Positions 51,684 through 52,168 of a stretch of DNA of 52,168 nucleotides are shown piece after piece; position 1 is the first letter of the stretch, and every line of letters starts with the position of its first letter. Origin of the DNA: an uncultured Bacteroidia bacterium (GTDB lineage: Bacteria; Bacteroidota; Bacteroidia; Bacteroidales; UBA932); the NCBI GenBank assembly GCA_902773925.1, contig CACYGI010000008.1, positions 1 through 52,168 of the forward strand. Reading direction: 5' to 3'. A program made the translations under genes and the position numbers. The notes beneath the pieces are model-generated. The model was not told the DNA's origin. It saw nothing but the letters and a program-made list of their open reading frames with translations, and did no database searches.

Positions 51684-51744
51684 CCCCCGCGGCGAGCGGT
51701 CTCGGAAATGGCCGGCCACAGGCCGGGCAAATCCGACTACCTCC
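51684..51744. repeat. 62-nt repeat unit, copy 3
   Basis: As copy 1 but with GGCCACAGGCC instead of GACCGAAGGTC, a compensatory change that keeps the small hairpin paired. Preceded by the same 20-nt GGCGGCCTTTTGCTTAAGTG as on the left. Confidence 0.85.
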
Positions 51745-52168
51745 CACACCCACAACAAAGGCGACCCTTACGCGGGGCCGCCTTAACGGACATGATGCTG
51801 GAGATGGTGTTGCTTGGAAAATACCAGAAAAGTTAAAGAACTTGATGACACCAAGTAAAACGAGTAAGTAAAAGCGAGATAACGCGAGTAAATTTGTATC
51901 AGGCTACTTGCTTAACTCCCATTCTTTTTTGTATTGGCCAATAAAAGAATCAAGCAACTGAGTATATGTATTATTGTCAAGCATTCAAATACGTTTTCTG
52001 CAAAAATAATAAAACCAAATAAGACATCGTTAACCGTAGTATAAAAAGAAGCCGCCATCAATTCAACTGAAAAGATGGCGGTAATTCTTGGTAAATCCTT
52101 AAGACTTGACTTCCATGCCCCTACAATCCTATATCAGAGAGAGGTGCTTAATCGCTGTTCCCAAAAGG
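51745..52168. other. Non-coding right end of the window
   Basis: No gene is supported. It is AT-rich. A minus-strand reading frame entering from the right edge (ending ..WEQRLSTSL near 52136) could be the C-terminus of a gene, but only about 10 codons are visible. Confidence 0.4.
52043..52081 (-). terminator. Intrinsic terminator of a gene beyond the right edge
   Basis: Stem CCGCCATC/GATGGCGG followed on the minus strand by CTTCTTTTT. It implies a leftward gene whose end is near or beyond the window border. Confidence 0.7.

Noticed and set aside
51745..52168. A gene at the right edge
   Set aside because: Only about ten codons of a possible minus-strand frame are inside the window; not enough to call.

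Overview
The window is chromosomal DNA of a member of the Bacteroidota, most likely order Bacteroidales. The first 80 bases are the 5' end of a 16S rRNA gene (minus strand) with a Bacteroidales-like sequence. Promoters throughout follow the Bacteroidota pattern TTTG, 17-20 nt, TAnnTTTG. The gene set also fits: NSS transporter, DUF2795, an HU/CCDC81-type protein, TonB-linked outer-membrane proteins, and lipoproteins with a -C-S/-C-G/-C-N anchor. Tentatively it is a relative of Alistipes/Rikenellaceae; genus cannot be set from the window.

Left part (1-19.7 kb): the rRNA promoter, then a divergent pair encoding an alpha-2-macroglobulin lipoprotein and PBP1C (cell-envelope defence and peptidoglycan synthesis). 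Next comes a secondary-metabolite locus: an Sfp-type phosphopantetheinyl transferase divergent from a 2394-residue nonribosomal peptide synthetase of architecture C-A-T-C-A-T-R. Downstream on the same strand are a membrane sensor/PP2C phosphatase/anti-sigma-kinase fusion, a STAS anti-sigma antagonist, and an outer-membrane beta-barrel protein, closed by a strong terminator. The reductase domain predicts a released dipeptide aldehyde or alcohol, or its cyclised pyrazinone. This is the most notable system in the window.

Middle (19.8-34.6 kb): an NSS-family transporter; a ParDE toxin-antitoxin pair with a palindromic operator; an acyl-ACP ligase/ACP/GNAT acyltransferase operon that resembles the acyl-chain half of bacterial ceramide synthesis; and an ECF sigma/small membrane protein/periplasmic protein operon. 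Just upstream of that operon is a pair made of an exported UGSC-like fusion protein and a TonB-plug outer-membrane protein. Then follows an AT-richer islet bracketed by direct repeats, holding an AbiE-like winged-helix/nucleotidyltransferase pair with its own operator, a metallophosphoesterase and a small membrane protein. It sits against a DUF2795 gene whose 3' end is partly duplicated.

Right part (34.0-52.2 kb): mostly housekeeping. It holds a PduO-type cobalamin adenosyltransferase, an orphan LolD/MacB-like ATPase, TrkA, tRNA-Val(CAC), tRNA-Ser(CGA), an exported CbiK-type chelatase, an amino-acid ABC transporter with a fused binding protein-permease, LuxS, a LolA-like protein, tRNA-Asn(GTT), tRNA-Leu(CAG), an HU-like protein, DnaG, MetG and tRNA-Ala(TGC). 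The 3' end of tRNA-Ala and its terminator are duplicated 4.4 kb downstream. The segment between encodes a membrane-tethered TPR/AraC regulator, a small membrane protein and a FISUMP-like lipoprotein, which looks like an islet without an integrase. The last 0.7 kb is non-coding and rich in repeats and hairpins.

All functional calls rest on motif recognition by eye; no database search was run.
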